A stretch of DNA of 64,000 nucleotides from Streptomyces sp. CMB-StM0423 (GTDB taxonomy: Bacteria > Actinomycetota > Actinomycetes > Streptomycetales > Streptomycetaceae): assembly GCF_002847285.1 (NCBI RefSeq), contig NZ_CP025407.1, positions 992,001 through 1,056,000 on the forward strand. The letters run 5' to 3'. The translations under genes were made by a program, and so were the position numbers. The notes under the pieces were generated by a model. The model saw only the letters and a list, made by a program, of their open reading frames with translations. It did no database searches and had not been told where the DNA came from. Positions 52,630-61,790 of the stretch are shown here, in pieces; position 1 is the stretch's first letter, and each line of letters begins with the position of its first letter.

Positions 52630-53440
52630 TCAACGCCGTTGCGGACGCGGCGGGCCGCCGCTCGGTGGCCGTTCCGGCCAGAGCCGGGCCTGGAGGCGCA
52701 TGGCGACGTGGCCGAGGCCGGACACCGCGCAGACGATCACCAGGTCGGTGAGCGGAAGCGGCTCCGTGCCCAGCAGCTCCCGCAGGGGCGGCAGGTACAC
52801 GCCGGCGACCTGGAGGCCCAGGGCTGCGCCGACCGCGACCAGCAGAAACGGATTGGCCATACTGCCCGGACGGGCCCGGGAGCCGAGCGCCACGCCGAGC
52901 TGCGTGGCGCCGAGGATCAGGAACATCATGGACTGCCAGGACCGGCCGGTCTCCCGGGCCCAGACGCCGACCACCAGGGTCACGACGGCGATGAAGGCCC
53001 CCGCCGTACGCTTCCGTTCTAGTGGTCGTTGCAACACCCCAGCTCAAGGGGTGCGATGGACTTCGAGGTTCGGGAGGACCAGGTCGCCGGGCACGACCTC
53101 GGCTGCCGGCACGGAGCGTTCGGTACCGTCCCGCACCACCCGGGCGGCGGGGGCGCTCATGGCGGACAGGGCCATGACCGCCTGTTCCGCCCGCATCTCC
53201 TGTGCGACACCGACCACGGTGATCACGAAGAGGGTCACGGTCGCGTCCGAGAGATCGCCGGTGGCCAGCGTCAGGGCGGCGGCCACGAGCAGCACGAGGA
53301 TCAGCGGGTCGCGCAACTGCTGCAGCACGCGCCGTACCACCGGGGTTCGCGGCTCCGCGGGGATCTCGTTGGGCCCGTGGCGGGCAAGCCGCGCCGCGGG
53401 CTCCCGGCAGAGCCGGCCGGCGGCGGCGCGTCACCAGCCC
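52630..53440 (-). pseudogene. Cation P-type ATPase remnant (centre deleted)
   Basis: Two in-order pieces of one P-type ATPase remain. The upstream piece (about 53,440-53,044) has LARHGPNEIP and QLRDPLILVLLVAAALTLATGD followed by the actuator-domain start, but a TGA sits just before it and no start codon is present. The downstream piece (53,037-52,630) has only the last membrane helices. The DKTGT phosphorylation site and the whole ATP-binding domain are missing. A small hairpin (caccccagctcaaggggtg) marks the junction. Confidence 0.78.
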
Positions 53441-53451
53441 GGCGCTCCAGG

Positions 53452-54393
53452 CTACTGTCCGTCCTCCGTGACGCGGCGTCCGGTGATGCGCCTGGGCCGG
53501 ATCGAGACCCACATCTCCCGTTCGCCCCCGGCCCACGGTGCGGAGTGGGCGCCCTCGGCCAGTCTCCTTACGGCGCCGGGGTCGGTCACCACTCGCGCAG
53601 GTCCGACGACCAGCACGCTCCAGCCCTGGCCCATGTCCTCGTCCAGGTGGTCGACCTCGAAAGCGACCTCCGATCCCACGGCTGCCGCCGGAGCCGAGTC
53701 CGGCACGGTCCGATAGGCGATCGACTCGTCGACGACCTCGTAGTTGACCGGAACCACCGCCGGGCCCTGCGGTGTCGAGACCGCTACCCGCCCTACACCG
53801 GAGGCGGACAGCAGCCTGCGGCACTCGTCCGGGCCGAGATCCCGTATCCGGGGGTGCCGGAGCGCCTGCCCCTGGCCGGGCGGCCGGTCGATGCCGCCGC
53901 CGCCCCGCAGCGCGACGGGGGTCGTGCCCAGCACACCGGCCAGGCGGGCGAGGCAGGTCGCCGTCGGGTCGGCGGCCTGTTCTTCGAGGTATGCCAGGTA
54001 TTCCGGCGCCATTCCGGCCCGGTGGGCCGTCTCTTCCCGGCTCAGCCCCCGGCGTCTGCGCTCCGCGGACACGCGACGGCCGATGTCACCGGGATGGGGC
54101 GGCCTGACCTGCGTGGTTGCGTGCGGCTCGGCGCTTGCCCGCTCCCCCGTGCGGTCCGTACGCGACCGGCCGGACTCGGCTTCGCCCCGGGGCGGGTGCC
54201 CGGGGCCGCGGACGTGTGCGTCGGGCCCGGGACAGACGAGCGTCACCTCGTCCGTGTCCGACCAGCGCACCTCGTAGGGAGGCGTGCCATCCGCATGGCG
54301 GACTCCGACGATCTCGCCATCGCGTCCGGCGGCTCCGGTAGCAGGACTCTCCACCACGAGTTGATCGCCTGGTTCGGCTCTCATGATCGCCAT
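53452..54393 (-). CDS. DUF1918 - Xre HTH - PNPOx-like fusion protein
   Basis: A 313-aa three-part protein. An SH3-like DUF1918 domain (about 1-60) has EPGDQLVVESPATGAAGRDGEIV and PYEVRWSDTDEVTLVCPGPDA. An Xre-type helix-turn-helix (about 105-160) has RRRRGLSREETAHRAGMAPEYLAYLE. A pyridoxamine-oxidase-like split barrel (about 185-300) has LSASGVGRVAVSTPQGPAVVPVNYEV. The last domain type is common in DevR-regulated flavin proteins. The fusion suggests a redox-responsive DNA-binding protein. ATG 54393 lies next to gaggagg; ATG 54384 is an alternative. Confidence 0.83.
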   Translation of the reverse strand: MAIMRAEPGDQLVVESPATGAAGRDGEIVGVRHADGTPPYEVRWSDTDEVTLVCPGPDAHVRGPGHPPRGEAESGRSRTDRTGERASAEPHATTQVRPPHPGDIGRRVSAERRRRGLSREETAHRAGMAPEYLAYLEEQAADPTATCLARLAGVLGTTPVALRGGGGIDRPPGQGQALRHPRIRDLGPDECRRLLSASGVGRVAVSTPQGPAVVPVNYEVVDESIAYRTVPDSAPAAAVGSEVAFEVDHLDEDMGQGWSVLVVGPARVVTDPGAVRRLAEGAHSAPWAGGEREMWVSIRPRRITGRRVTEDGQ

Positions 54394-54424
54394 TGCCTCC
54401 TCGTCATGCTGCCGGGGCCGGCGG

Positions 54425-54600
54425 TCAGCCCCCGATCTCGATACGCCGCGACCCGGTCTTCTCTGCCTTCGGAACGCGGATGGTGAGGACGCCGTTGGTC
54501 GGTTCCGCGCTGACGTGACCGGTGTCCGAGTTCGACGGCAGAATGGCGTGGTAGTCGAACTCCCCGACATGGCGGCCGAACGGATCCCACGTCTCAAGGC
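54425..54600 (-). pseudogene. Hsp20 (alpha-crystallin) gene remnant
   Basis: The minus strand keeps TWDPFGRHVGEFDYHAILP and then AEPTNGVLTIRVPKAEK and RRIEI before TGA 54425, about 58 codons joining the N-terminal end and the last strands of a small heat-shock protein. Most of the alpha-crystallin core is missing and there is no start codon in frame. Small heat-shock proteins are common in DevR-type regulons, so this is a decayed member of the island. Confidence 0.7.
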
Positions 54601-54642
54601 CCCGCTGCTACGACGGACTGGCTACGCCGCCGGCCGGTCTCC

Positions 54643-54939
54643 TCACATCCGGTCCGGGGACGGCCAGCCGTCGCCCGGGCGCGCATCCCGCCCGGAAGCC
54701 TCGACCGCCTCGACGTCGCGCCGGGCGACGTCCACCAGTTGCCTGCCGAGGTCGTCCAGCGCCCGGCCGGCGGCCAGTTCGTCACCGATCTCGGGCACGT
54801 CGGGGTCCGCGGGATTCCTGTGCGCGTCCCCGTGCCCGGTGAACCGCCCGGTCGAGGTGTCCAGCACCACGCGCGCCCTCGTCGTCCCCGCCTCCTCGAA
54901 GAGGTGGAGGCCGACGTTCCATTTCACGCTGTGCGTCAT
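54643..54939 (-). CDS. DUF1876 protein
   Basis: A 98-aa protein with the DUF1876 pattern: KWNVGLHLFEEAGTTRARVVLDT, FTGHGDAHRNPADPDVPEIGDELAAGRAL and DDLGRQLVDVA. The fold resembles a double-stranded-RNA-binding domain. Such genes recur in actinobacterial dormancy regulons beside USPs and DUF1918 proteins. ATG 54939 has ggaggg six bases upstream. Function unknown. Confidence 0.85.
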   Translation of the reverse strand: MTHSVKWNVGLHLFEEAGTTRARVVLDTSTGRFTGHGDAHRNPADPDVPEIGDELAAGRALDDLGRQLVDVARRDVEAVEASGRDARPGDGWPSPDRM

Positions 54940-54975
54940 CGTCTTCCCTCCGCGTCTCGGCGCGGAGCGCGGAAT

Positions 54976-54989
54976 CGGAGCGCGCTCCG
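54976..54989. promoter_or_regulatory. 14-bp perfect palindrome upstream of the DUF1876 gene
   Basis: CGGAGCGCGCTCCG lies 37 bp upstream of the DUF1876 start and downstream of the 1229-aa gene on the same strand. It may be an operator or part of the terminator of the preceding operon. Confidence 0.35.
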
Positions 54990-55112
54990 CTCGTGCTCTC
55001 GCCTCCGCTGGCAAAGCACCTCTTCCTCCACCGTGTGCCGGTGGCCGCACCGATCACAGGGCCGAAGGTCCCTGCCGCCGGACCACCCGGCCCCGTGATC
55101 ACGCCGGAGCCG

Positions 55113-58100
55113 TCAGCCGGACGGCTGCCGGCGGTACGCCTCCGCCAGCCGCTCGGCCATCAGGTGCTGGTTCCAGAGCTGTCCCGCGTCGTTGGGCATC
55201 GCCGCGTCGTACAGCGCCAGACGGGCCTCCGTGGGCACCCGCCACAGCCTGTCGCAGGCGTCGGCCGCCTCGGTCACCTTCAGCCCCAGGACGGCGCGGG
55301 TCTCCGGCGACAGGCTCTTCCCGGTGCGGACACCTCTGGTGTCGACTCCGGGCAGGCCGGTCAGCCACAGGGCCGCCTCCGCCCGGTCGATGCCGGCGGC
55401 CTTGGCGAGATGGGCCGCCGCGTCGGGGTCGAACGGCAGCGGTTCGCGCCGCTCCAGCTCGTCGGCCAGCCGGCGCAGCCGCTTGACCGTGCCCCAGCCC
55501 CTGGTCACCGGCCGGATACCGACGAACCCCTCCGGCCGGGGCATGTCGCCCCGCTGCAGGAACGCCTTGATCCGGTAGTTCCTGCCCGCCTCGGTCCTGG
55601 ACCACTCGCCGAAGTGCATGGCGATGTCCAGCGGCAGCACCTTGCCCTCCGCGGTGGACTGCGCCACCGGGGGAGCCTCGTCCCCGTCCTCCCCCGGGTC
55701 CAGCAGGCCGCGGTGCAGCGCCGGATCGGTCAGCGGCGAGGCGGCCCAGAAGCGCAGCAGCGCGATCACCGCCGCGCGGTACGCGGCCGGGGTGACGGCG
55801 CTGGCGGCGCGGACGCCGAGGCCGCCGATGCGGCCGGCCAGCTCCGTCCAGTCGTAGTGACTGCCGTGCACCGCCCAGTGGGCCATGGCCGTCTCGCCGT
55901 CGATCGAGCCGGCGAGGAAGGCCGCGGCCAGCTCGATCTGCCGGACCGTACCGCCGGTGCCCTCGTGGTAGTAGCTGACCAGCCCGTCCAGGGCGCCCTC
56001 CAGGTCGGGTTCGGGCACCTCCAGCAGCCGGGGGGTCTGCCGGTCGAGCACTGTCAGCAGCCGGTCGCGGTGCTGTATCCGGCGGTCGGTCTCCTGGAAG
56101 AACCCGGTGAGGCCGTCCAGGAGCAGCTCGTGGCGGACCTCGGGCAGCAGGGCGCCGAGGGCCTTCCGCAGTTCCGCCGCGGAGGTGGCGGTCGCCGCCA
56201 GCAGGGCCCGTACGGTGTCCTCGGAGATGTCCCGCAGCGCCCGCGAGCCCGGCAGGTCACGGGGCGTCAGGAAGTGCCAGAACGCCTTCGGCGGCATGCG
56301 CCGCGTGCCCGCGGCCATCGGGGACGGGCTGTTGACGATCCAGTCCTGGTCCATCATGTAGACCCGCCAGTGGGCCGTGCCGGTCTCCGGGTCGCGCGCG
56401 GTGACGTCGTAACCGCCGTCCAGCAGCAGCCGCCGGTCGGAGCCCGGCACGTCGAGGAGCCCCCAGGGGAAGGGCGGCGTGGAGGACCAGCGGCCGTGCG
56501 GCAGCGAACCGGTCATCGGGAGCGCGGTGCCGTGGGGGCCGTCGACGCGGTGGTAGCGGACCTGTCCCGTCACGCGGTCGTAGGCGACCCGGAAGCCCAG
56601 GTGGGTGCCGTCCGTGCCGAGCGGGGTGGTGGCGGTGCCGGTGGCGACCGGGGCCAGCGACGAGTGCTCGATCAGCCAGCCCTCGTTCCCGCCCAGCAGG
56701 GACGGATCGAGGAACGCGGGCAGGCCGGGCTCGCCCAGTTCCCCGGTGGCCGGGTCGATGGGGCGCACCACCCGGGACTCCTTGTCCACGCCGGTGTACC
56801 ACCAGTACGTGCGGCCGTCGTGGAACATGTGCCCCTCGGGGCCGACCCGGCGTTCGCCCACGGTCAGCGGCCGGTAACCGGTGAACCGGCGGGCGCGGGG
56901 CCCCAGGAACGTGTAGCCGGAGCGGGTCTTCTCGCCGTACCGCCACTTCCACGAGGTTTCCTGCTCCGTGTGGATCTCGGCCGGCGCGCCCGACCAGTAC
57001 AGGCTCTGCTCCTGGTTGACGGCGTGGAAGACCTGGAACTCGCCCTGGGAGAAGAGCGCCCGGACGTCGTAGCTGAACTGGGCGGCGCCCTTCGGCACCA
57101 CCAGCCGGTGCTCGGCGATCCTGCCGCCGGGGCCGATCGCGATGGCCTTGCGGCGGTCGTGCACGGACAGGATGGGCCAGCTCGCCCGGCACCAGTTGTC
57201 CTCGCCCTTCAGCTCGGCGGCGGCGATGTCCAGGGCGTCCCAGCCCAGTTCGTCGAGGATGCCCGCGCGGAGCGTCCTGGTCAGCGGCGCCACGAGGTCG
57301 ACGGCGGCGAGCCGGTCCAGCAGGCCCGGCACTTCCGCCACCGCCCGCCGGGACAGCGTGCCGTAGAGCCAGTCGAACGCGTCGAGGGCGCTCTGCAGGG
57401 CGCCGGACGCGGCGCAGTCCAGCCGGTCGTCGACGATCCTGCGCAGGAAGGGCCGCAGCGGCTCGATCGTCCAGGCCCGCTGCCAGCGTTCGTCGGACCA
57501 CCTGTCCTGGAGGAGGGAGCGGACCAGCGGGCCGTCGAACCGGCCGTCGGCGGTCAGCGCCGCCAGGTCGACGCGGCCGTGCTCCCACCAGTGCCCCAGC
57601 AGCAGCTTCGGATCCGGGTCCGGCACCGGGATCCCGGCCGCCAGGCAGCCGCCGATGACCGCGGCGTCGATGCGGTACTCCGCGGCGGTGCCGTCGCCGA
57701 GGCGCAGCGGGCCCTCGTCCGGGCCGAGCCGCGCGGCCAGGCGGGGCAGCAGGTCCAGCAGCTCCTCCGGTGCCCTGGGGGGACGTTCGTCGGATCCGCG
57801 GTAGCGGCGGAGCATGGCGGTCAGCCACCGGCCGGTGTCCTCACCGAGGTGGCCGAAGGCGTCCGCCTCGTCGAGGAAGGCGATCCACCAGGCGTCCATC
57901 TCCGAGTACGGGAGGCCGGCCAGTTGCCACACGAGCCGCCGCTGCACCGCCTCCGACGTGGCGACGGCGGCCAGCCACGCCTTGCGCTGCGAGGTCCAGA
58001 AGCCGTCCGAGGCGCGCCAGAGCGCGGGCGCCTCCACGAGGGCCTCCAGGACGGACCCGTGTTCCGCCGCCGCGTCGAGGCCGGCGGCCCTGGCGAGTTT

Positions 58101-58802
58101 GGTGAGCTGCTTGAGCATGTCGGGCCAGGGCGGCAGGCCGCCGAGGGTGCGGCGTACGGCGAGTTCGCGCAGCTCCCGGTAGGCGGCGACGGGGTCGCCC
58201 GGGCGCTTGCCGAGGTCCGCGACGTACGTCTTGATGTCCTTGACCGACAGCGCCCCGGCGAGGGCGAACTCCAGGAAGACCGCGCGCTGTCGGGCCGGGT
58301 CGACGGCCGGCAGGTGCCGGTCGGCCTGGCGGGCCCGGCCGAACATCATCGCGGCCTGCCGGTGCCGGCCGGCGGCGACGAACGCCCGGCCGACCTGCTC
58401 CCAGTAGGCCGGGAGGTGGGAGTCCGGCAGCGTGGTGGCGATCTCGCCGTACAGGTCGAGCGCGGGGCCCGGCTTGGGCCGGGCGAGCCGCTCTGCGCGG
58501 GCCATCCCGGGCGCCGCGGCGAGGGCCGCGCCGGCGTGGGCGGGGTCGTGGAGCACGGCCCACGCCGGGTAGCCGGGCTCGCGGCGGTATCCGGCCGACA
58601 CCGGTGGGCCGGCGTCGGGTGCGGAGAAACCGGCGGCGGCCAGCACCCGGTCCTCGCCGGGCGCGGCGGCCTGACCGCTCAGCCGGACCACGGGGCGGGC
58701 GCCGAGGAGCGGGTGGGTGTAGCGGCGGGCGGTGACCGGCTCGCCGCCGGGGGTGCCGGCGGGCGCCAGGCCGGTGTCCAGCGCGATCGGGTCAGCGCTC
58801 AT
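55113..58802 (-). CDS. Large 1229-aa protein of unknown function
   Basis: A soluble protein with no catalytic motif that I recognise. The first ~450 residues are helical and repeat-like (EQVGRAFVAAGRHRQAAMMFGRARQA resembles a TPR). A central beta-rich part (about 600-850) contains propeller-like strands such as HMFHDGRTYWWYTGVDKESR. The last ~350 residues are helical again. ATG 58802 has aaggac and overlaps the DUF4132 gene by 11 bp, so the two proteins are made together and probably act together. It is the last gene of the kinase-associated set. Whether the C-terminus is complete cannot be judged. Confidence 0.65.
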   Translation of the reverse strand: MSADPIALDTGLAPAGTPGGEPVTARRYTHPLLGARPVVRLSGQAAAPGEDRVLAAAGFSAPDAGPPVSAGYRREPGYPAWAVLHDPAHAGAALAAAPGMARAERLARPKPGPALDLYGEIATTLPDSHLPAYWEQVGRAFVAAGRHRQAAMMFGRARQADRHLPAVDPARQRAVFLEFALAGALSVKDIKTYVADLGKRPGDPVAAYRELRELAVRRTLGGLPPWPDMLKQLTKLARAAGLDAAAEHGSVLEALVEAPALWRASDGFWTSQRKAWLAAVATSEAVQRRLVWQLAGLPYSEMDAWWIAFLDEADAFGHLGEDTGRWLTAMLRRYRGSDERPPRAPEELLDLLPRLAARLGPDEGPLRLGDGTAAEYRIDAAVIGGCLAAGIPVPDPDPKLLLGHWWEHGRVDLAALTADGRFDGPLVRSLLQDRWSDERWQRAWTIEPLRPFLRRIVDDRLDCAASGALQSALDAFDWLYGTLSRRAVAEVPGLLDRLAAVDLVAPLTRTLRAGILDELGWDALDIAAAELKGEDNWCRASWPILSVHDRRKAIAIGPGGRIAEHRLVVPKGAAQFSYDVRALFSQGEFQVFHAVNQEQSLYWSGAPAEIHTEQETSWKWRYGEKTRSGYTFLGPRARRFTGYRPLTVGERRVGPEGHMFHDGRTYWWYTGVDKESRVVRPIDPATGELGEPGLPAFLDPSLLGGNEGWLIEHSSLAPVATGTATTPLGTDGTHLGFRVAYDRVTGQVRYHRVDGPHGTALPMTGSLPHGRWSSTPPFPWGLLDVPGSDRRLLLDGGYDVTARDPETGTAHWRVYMMDQDWIVNSPSPMAAGTRRMPPKAFWHFLTPRDLPGSRALRDISEDTVRALLAATATSAAELRKALGALLPEVRHELLLDGLTGFFQETDRRIQHRDRLLTVLDRQTPRLLEVPEPDLEGALDGLVSYYHEGTGGTVRQIELAAAFLAGSIDGETAMAHWAVHGSHYDWTELAGRIGGLGVRAASAVTPAAYRAAVIALLRFWAASPLTDPALHRGLLDPGEDGDEAPPVAQSTAEGKVLPLDIAMHFGEWSRTEAGRNYRIKAFLQRGDMPRPEGFVGIRPVTRGWGTVKRLRRLADELERREPLPFDPDAAAHLAKAAGIDRAEAALWLTGLPGVDTRGVRTGKSLSPETRAVLGLKVTEAADACDRLWRVPTEARLALYDAAMPNDAGQLWNQHLMAERLAEAYRRQPSG

Positions 58803-59643
58803 CGGTCGTCCTTCCCGCGTGGATCAGCTCTGCCATACGTACGCCTTCCGACCAGGCCACGGGGCCGACTTCGGCCAGCGGGACGGGCCGTTCCGAGGCG
58901 TCCACCCACAGCAGGCGGCCGGTGTTCGCGGGCAGGCCGGGGTCGTCCGCCCCCAGCCAGTAGCGGGCCTGGAGACCGACGCCGTCCTCGGCGATACGCA
59001 CCGACGCGAACCCGCCGCGCATGACGAAGCCGTACCGGGCGGCGCGGGCGGTGGCGTGCCGCAGCTCCGCGAACTCGCCCCCGGCGTAGTCGTCGAGGCC
59101 GGTGGCGCCGGGCTCCGCGCCGTCCGGCCGGCGGTGGATCTCGCGGGCGAGCTGCGGGACGCCCTGGGCTTCCTCGCGCTCGTCGAGCAGTCGCCGCCAC
59201 CGCTCCGCTTCGGACAGCAGCACCGGATGCGGCAGGGACACGGGGCCCACGGGCGGGGTGTGCGGCGTACCGTCCGCGGCCACTAAGCCGGTACGTCCGT
59301 CCTCGTCCACCTCCGTCAGCAGGCCCGTCCGCCCGCCGACGGCCACCACGAGGTGCGCCAGCGCGGACCGCCAGCCCGGGTCGGGCCACACGCGGGCCAG
59401 CAGGGCGGCGGGCACCGGTATGCCGGCCAGCAGCCAGGACTCCACGGTCGCCCCGCACTCCTCCTCGTGCCGCACCAACCGGTCGCGCAACTCGGACAGT
59501 TTGCCGCCCGTCGAGCTGCCGCGTACGGCTCTGGGTACCGACGGCAGCAGGCGGCCGTCGGACTTGCGGCATCTGAGGGTGGTTCCGTCCAGAGCCAGTT
59601 CGTGGTCGTGGGTGGCGGGATGCCACACGAGTGGAGTCGACAT
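58792..59643 (-). CDS. DUF4132-type protein (MolR/YehI-like C-terminal domain)
   Basis: A 283-aa protein. It begins with a short strand block (ELALDGTTLRCRKSDGRLLPSVPRAV), followed by helical segments (RDRLVRHEEECGATVESWLLAG) and the RVWPDPGWRSALAHLVVAVG block that I associate with DUF4132 of MolR/YehI-like proteins, where it often follows a WGR domain. ATG 59643 is used; ATG 59652 is possible. It overlaps the start of the 1229-aa gene and lies 77 bp after the FHA kinase. Function unknown; these domains are found in proposed MoxR/vWA-linked conflict systems. Confidence 0.65.
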   Translation of the reverse strand: MSTPLVWHPATHDHELALDGTTLRCRKSDGRLLPSVPRAVRGSSTGGKLSELRDRLVRHEEECGATVESWLLAGIPVPAALLARVWPDPGWRSALAHLVVAVGGRTGLLTEVDEDGRTGLVAADGTPHTPPVGPVSLPHPVLLSEAERWRRLLDEREEAQGVPQLAREIHRRPDGAEPGATGLDDYAGGEFAELRHATARAARYGFVMRGGFASVRIAEDGVGLQARYWLGADDPGLPANTGRLLWVDASERPVPLAEVGPVAWSEGVRMAELIHAGRTTDER

Positions 59644-59720
59644 GCCCCGCATCGTGCCAGCCGCCTCTGACAACCGTCCGGGCGCGTGCCGATCGGCCCG
59701 CGGCGCGGGTGCGTACGCGC

Positions 59721-61790
59721 TCAGGCCCGGGCTTCCAGGAGCGCACCGCGGAACTCCGCCGCGGTGCCGAAGCCGATCGCCGGGTCCTCGGTGAGGGCGT
59801 GGTCGATCACCTTCGCCAGCCGCTCGGGCACCTCGGGGCTCCGGCGGCGGATCGGGACGGCGGGGCTGTCCAGGACCACCCGCCACCTGTCGGCGCCCGC
59901 CGGGAAGTCGCGCGGGGTGGAGCCGGTGAGCATGTAGTAGAGGCAGGCCGCCGCGGACCAGACGTCGACCTCGGGGCGGGCGCGCTTGAACTGGAGCACC
60001 TGCTGCCGGGAGACGAACGACGGGCTGCCCGCGCTGGTGCCCGTGTGCGTCAGCCCGCTCAGCCCGGCGGCGTCGAACGCCTTCGCCAGTCCGAAGTCGC
60101 CGACCTTCGCGACGCCGCCGTCGAGGAAGATGTTGCGCAGGCTCAGGTCCCGGTGGACGAGCCCGCGGACCGCGAGCGGGCGGCCCTCCCGGTCGTACGC
60201 GCGGACATCCGCCTGGTGCGCGTACGCCAGGCCGTCCAGCACCTGGAGGGTGATCCCGACCGCCTGGTAGTCCGGCAGCCGGCCGCCCCGCCGGTGGACG
60301 AGCCCGGCGACGTCGCCGCCGTCGCAGTAGTCCATGACGAAGAAGTAGATCCCGTTCCAGCAGCCGTGGTCCTGCAGCCGTACGAGATGGGGGTGGCGCA
60401 GCATCCCGACCGTCGACATCTCGCGCAGGAACCGCGCCCTGGCCGTCTCGCTGCCCGCGGCCCGCGGCAGCATCACCTTGAGCGCGCACAGCTCGTCGGT
60501 CTGGTGGTCCCTGGCGAGGTACACGGCGCCCATACCGCCCCGGCCGAGTTGCCGCTGGACGGTGTAGCCGCCGAACAGGTGCAGCCTCCTGGTGCCGTCG
60601 TCTGCGACCTGGAGAAGCTGCTCCATGACCCGCTCCGGGTCGCCCTGGCACGCGCCGCACAGCTCGTCCACGGCGGGCTGGGCGGTGCGCTCGGCCGCGA
60701 GCCGGCTGCCGCAGGCCGCGCAGTTCCCGTCCCCGCCCGGCCGCGGCTGCGGTTCCGGCGCAGACCGCGACGCCGGACCGGGCTCCGGCTCCGGTCCCGG
60801 TCCCGGTCCCGACGTGGTTTCGTGCACCGATGTCGGCCGTGTCGTACGGCACATCACGCAGCGGTCGCCGTCCTGCTCCGCGCCGATCTCCTTGCCGCAG
60901 GTGGCGCAGCGGGCGGGGACGCGGATGCCGACGCGCAGCCGGATGTCGCCGAGCCCGATCTCGTCCTCGTCCTTCAGCGCCCGCTCGGAGGACAGCAGCC
61001 GGTCCGCACCGGGCGGCGGGCGGCCGGCGTCCCGCTGGCCGATCTTCTCGCCGTTCACATAGGTGCCGTTGGCGCTGCCGAGGTCCCGCACCCGTACATC
61101 GGGCGGGTTGATGTCCAGCAGGCAGTGGTGCCGGGAGATCCCCGAGTACTCGTCGTCCTCGGGAAGCTGGAGCGTGCAGCCGTCCGCCCGGCCGACGATG
61201 CACGTCGTACGCTCGTGGAACTCGTACGTCTTGCCCTGGAGCGGTCCCTGGAGCACCGTGAAGGCCACCCGGGCGGAACCGCCGCCCCGGTCCTCACCGG
61301 CCGGCGGCCGGTCCGGCAGCAGCGCGCCGGGCAGGTCGGCGACCCCCATCTCGGCGGCGAGCGCCGCCCACGGCGGGGACGGGGTCTCCAGGACGGCCGC
61401 CAGGAGGTGGGGCAGACGCACCGCATCGTCGCGCTGCTCCTCCGCCAGTTCCTCCGCCCGGTAGAACAGTTCGCGGGCGGCGGCACCGCTGTCCGGCATG
61501 CCGTCGCCCCGGGGGCTCAGGTCCGGCCGCGCCACCAGGGCGCGGAGCCGGCGCCGGAAGGCCGCGGTGTCCAGCCCGGCCCGCTCGAAGGTGGCCCTGA
61601 GTCCCGCCAGTTCCGCGGCCAGGTCCGCGGCGGGATCGGGCTCGGCGTCGGCCACCGGCATCTCGCACGCCTTGCAGATCCCCAGCAGGAAGTGCACCGG
61701 CTCCGCCTCGTCCGCACCGCCCAGGGCGGCTTCGCTCAGGGCGAGCATCAGGGCCAGGCCGACGCCGCCGCTGTAGGGCGCAGTGGTCAC
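59721..61790 (-). CDS. Ser/Thr protein kinase with Clp-N-like and FHA domains
   Basis: A 689-aa protein. Residues about 15-155 form a Clp N-domain-like helical region (PVHFLLGICKACEM, AVRLPHLLAAVLETPSPPW). Residues about 175-260 are an FHA domain (CIVGRADGCTLQLP, ISRHHCLLDI, LGSANGTYVNG). Two CxxC zinc-ribbon-like stretches follow (RCATCGKE...DRCVMC; NCAACG...LCGAC). The kinase (about 405-680) has LGRGGMGAVYLARD, ALKVM, VHRDLSLRNIFLDGG and DFGLAKAF. GTG 61790 overlaps the stop of the upstream kinase. It probably phosphorylates, and docks through FHA on, its neighbours. Confidence 0.9.
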   Translation of the reverse strand: MTTAPYSGGVGLALMLALSEAALGGADEAEPVHFLLGICKACEMPVADAEPDPAADLAAELAGLRATFERAGLDTAAFRRRLRALVARPDLSPRGDGMPDSGAAARELFYRAEELAEEQRDDAVRLPHLLAAVLETPSPPWAALAAEMGVADLPGALLPDRPPAGEDRGGGSARVAFTVLQGPLQGKTYEFHERTTCIVGRADGCTLQLPEDDEYSGISRHHCLLDINPPDVRVRDLGSANGTYVNGEKIGQRDAGRPPPGADRLLSSERALKDEDEIGLGDIRLRVGIRVPARCATCGKEIGAEQDGDRCVMCRTTRPTSVHETTSGPGPGPEPEPGPASRSAPEPQPRPGGDGNCAACGSRLAAERTAQPAVDELCGACQGDPERVMEQLLQVADDGTRRLHLFGGYTVQRQLGRGGMGAVYLARDHQTDELCALKVMLPRAAGSETARARFLREMSTVGMLRHPHLVRLQDHGCWNGIYFFVMDYCDGGDVAGLVHRRGGRLPDYQAVGITLQVLDGLAYAHQADVRAYDREGRPLAVRGLVHRDLSLRNIFLDGGVAKVGDFGLAKAFDAAGLSGLTHTGTSAGSPSFVSRQQVLQFKRARPEVDVWSAAACLYYMLTGSTPRDFPAGADRWRVVLDSPAVPIRRRSPEVPERLAKVIDHALTEDPAIGFGTAAEFRGALLEARA

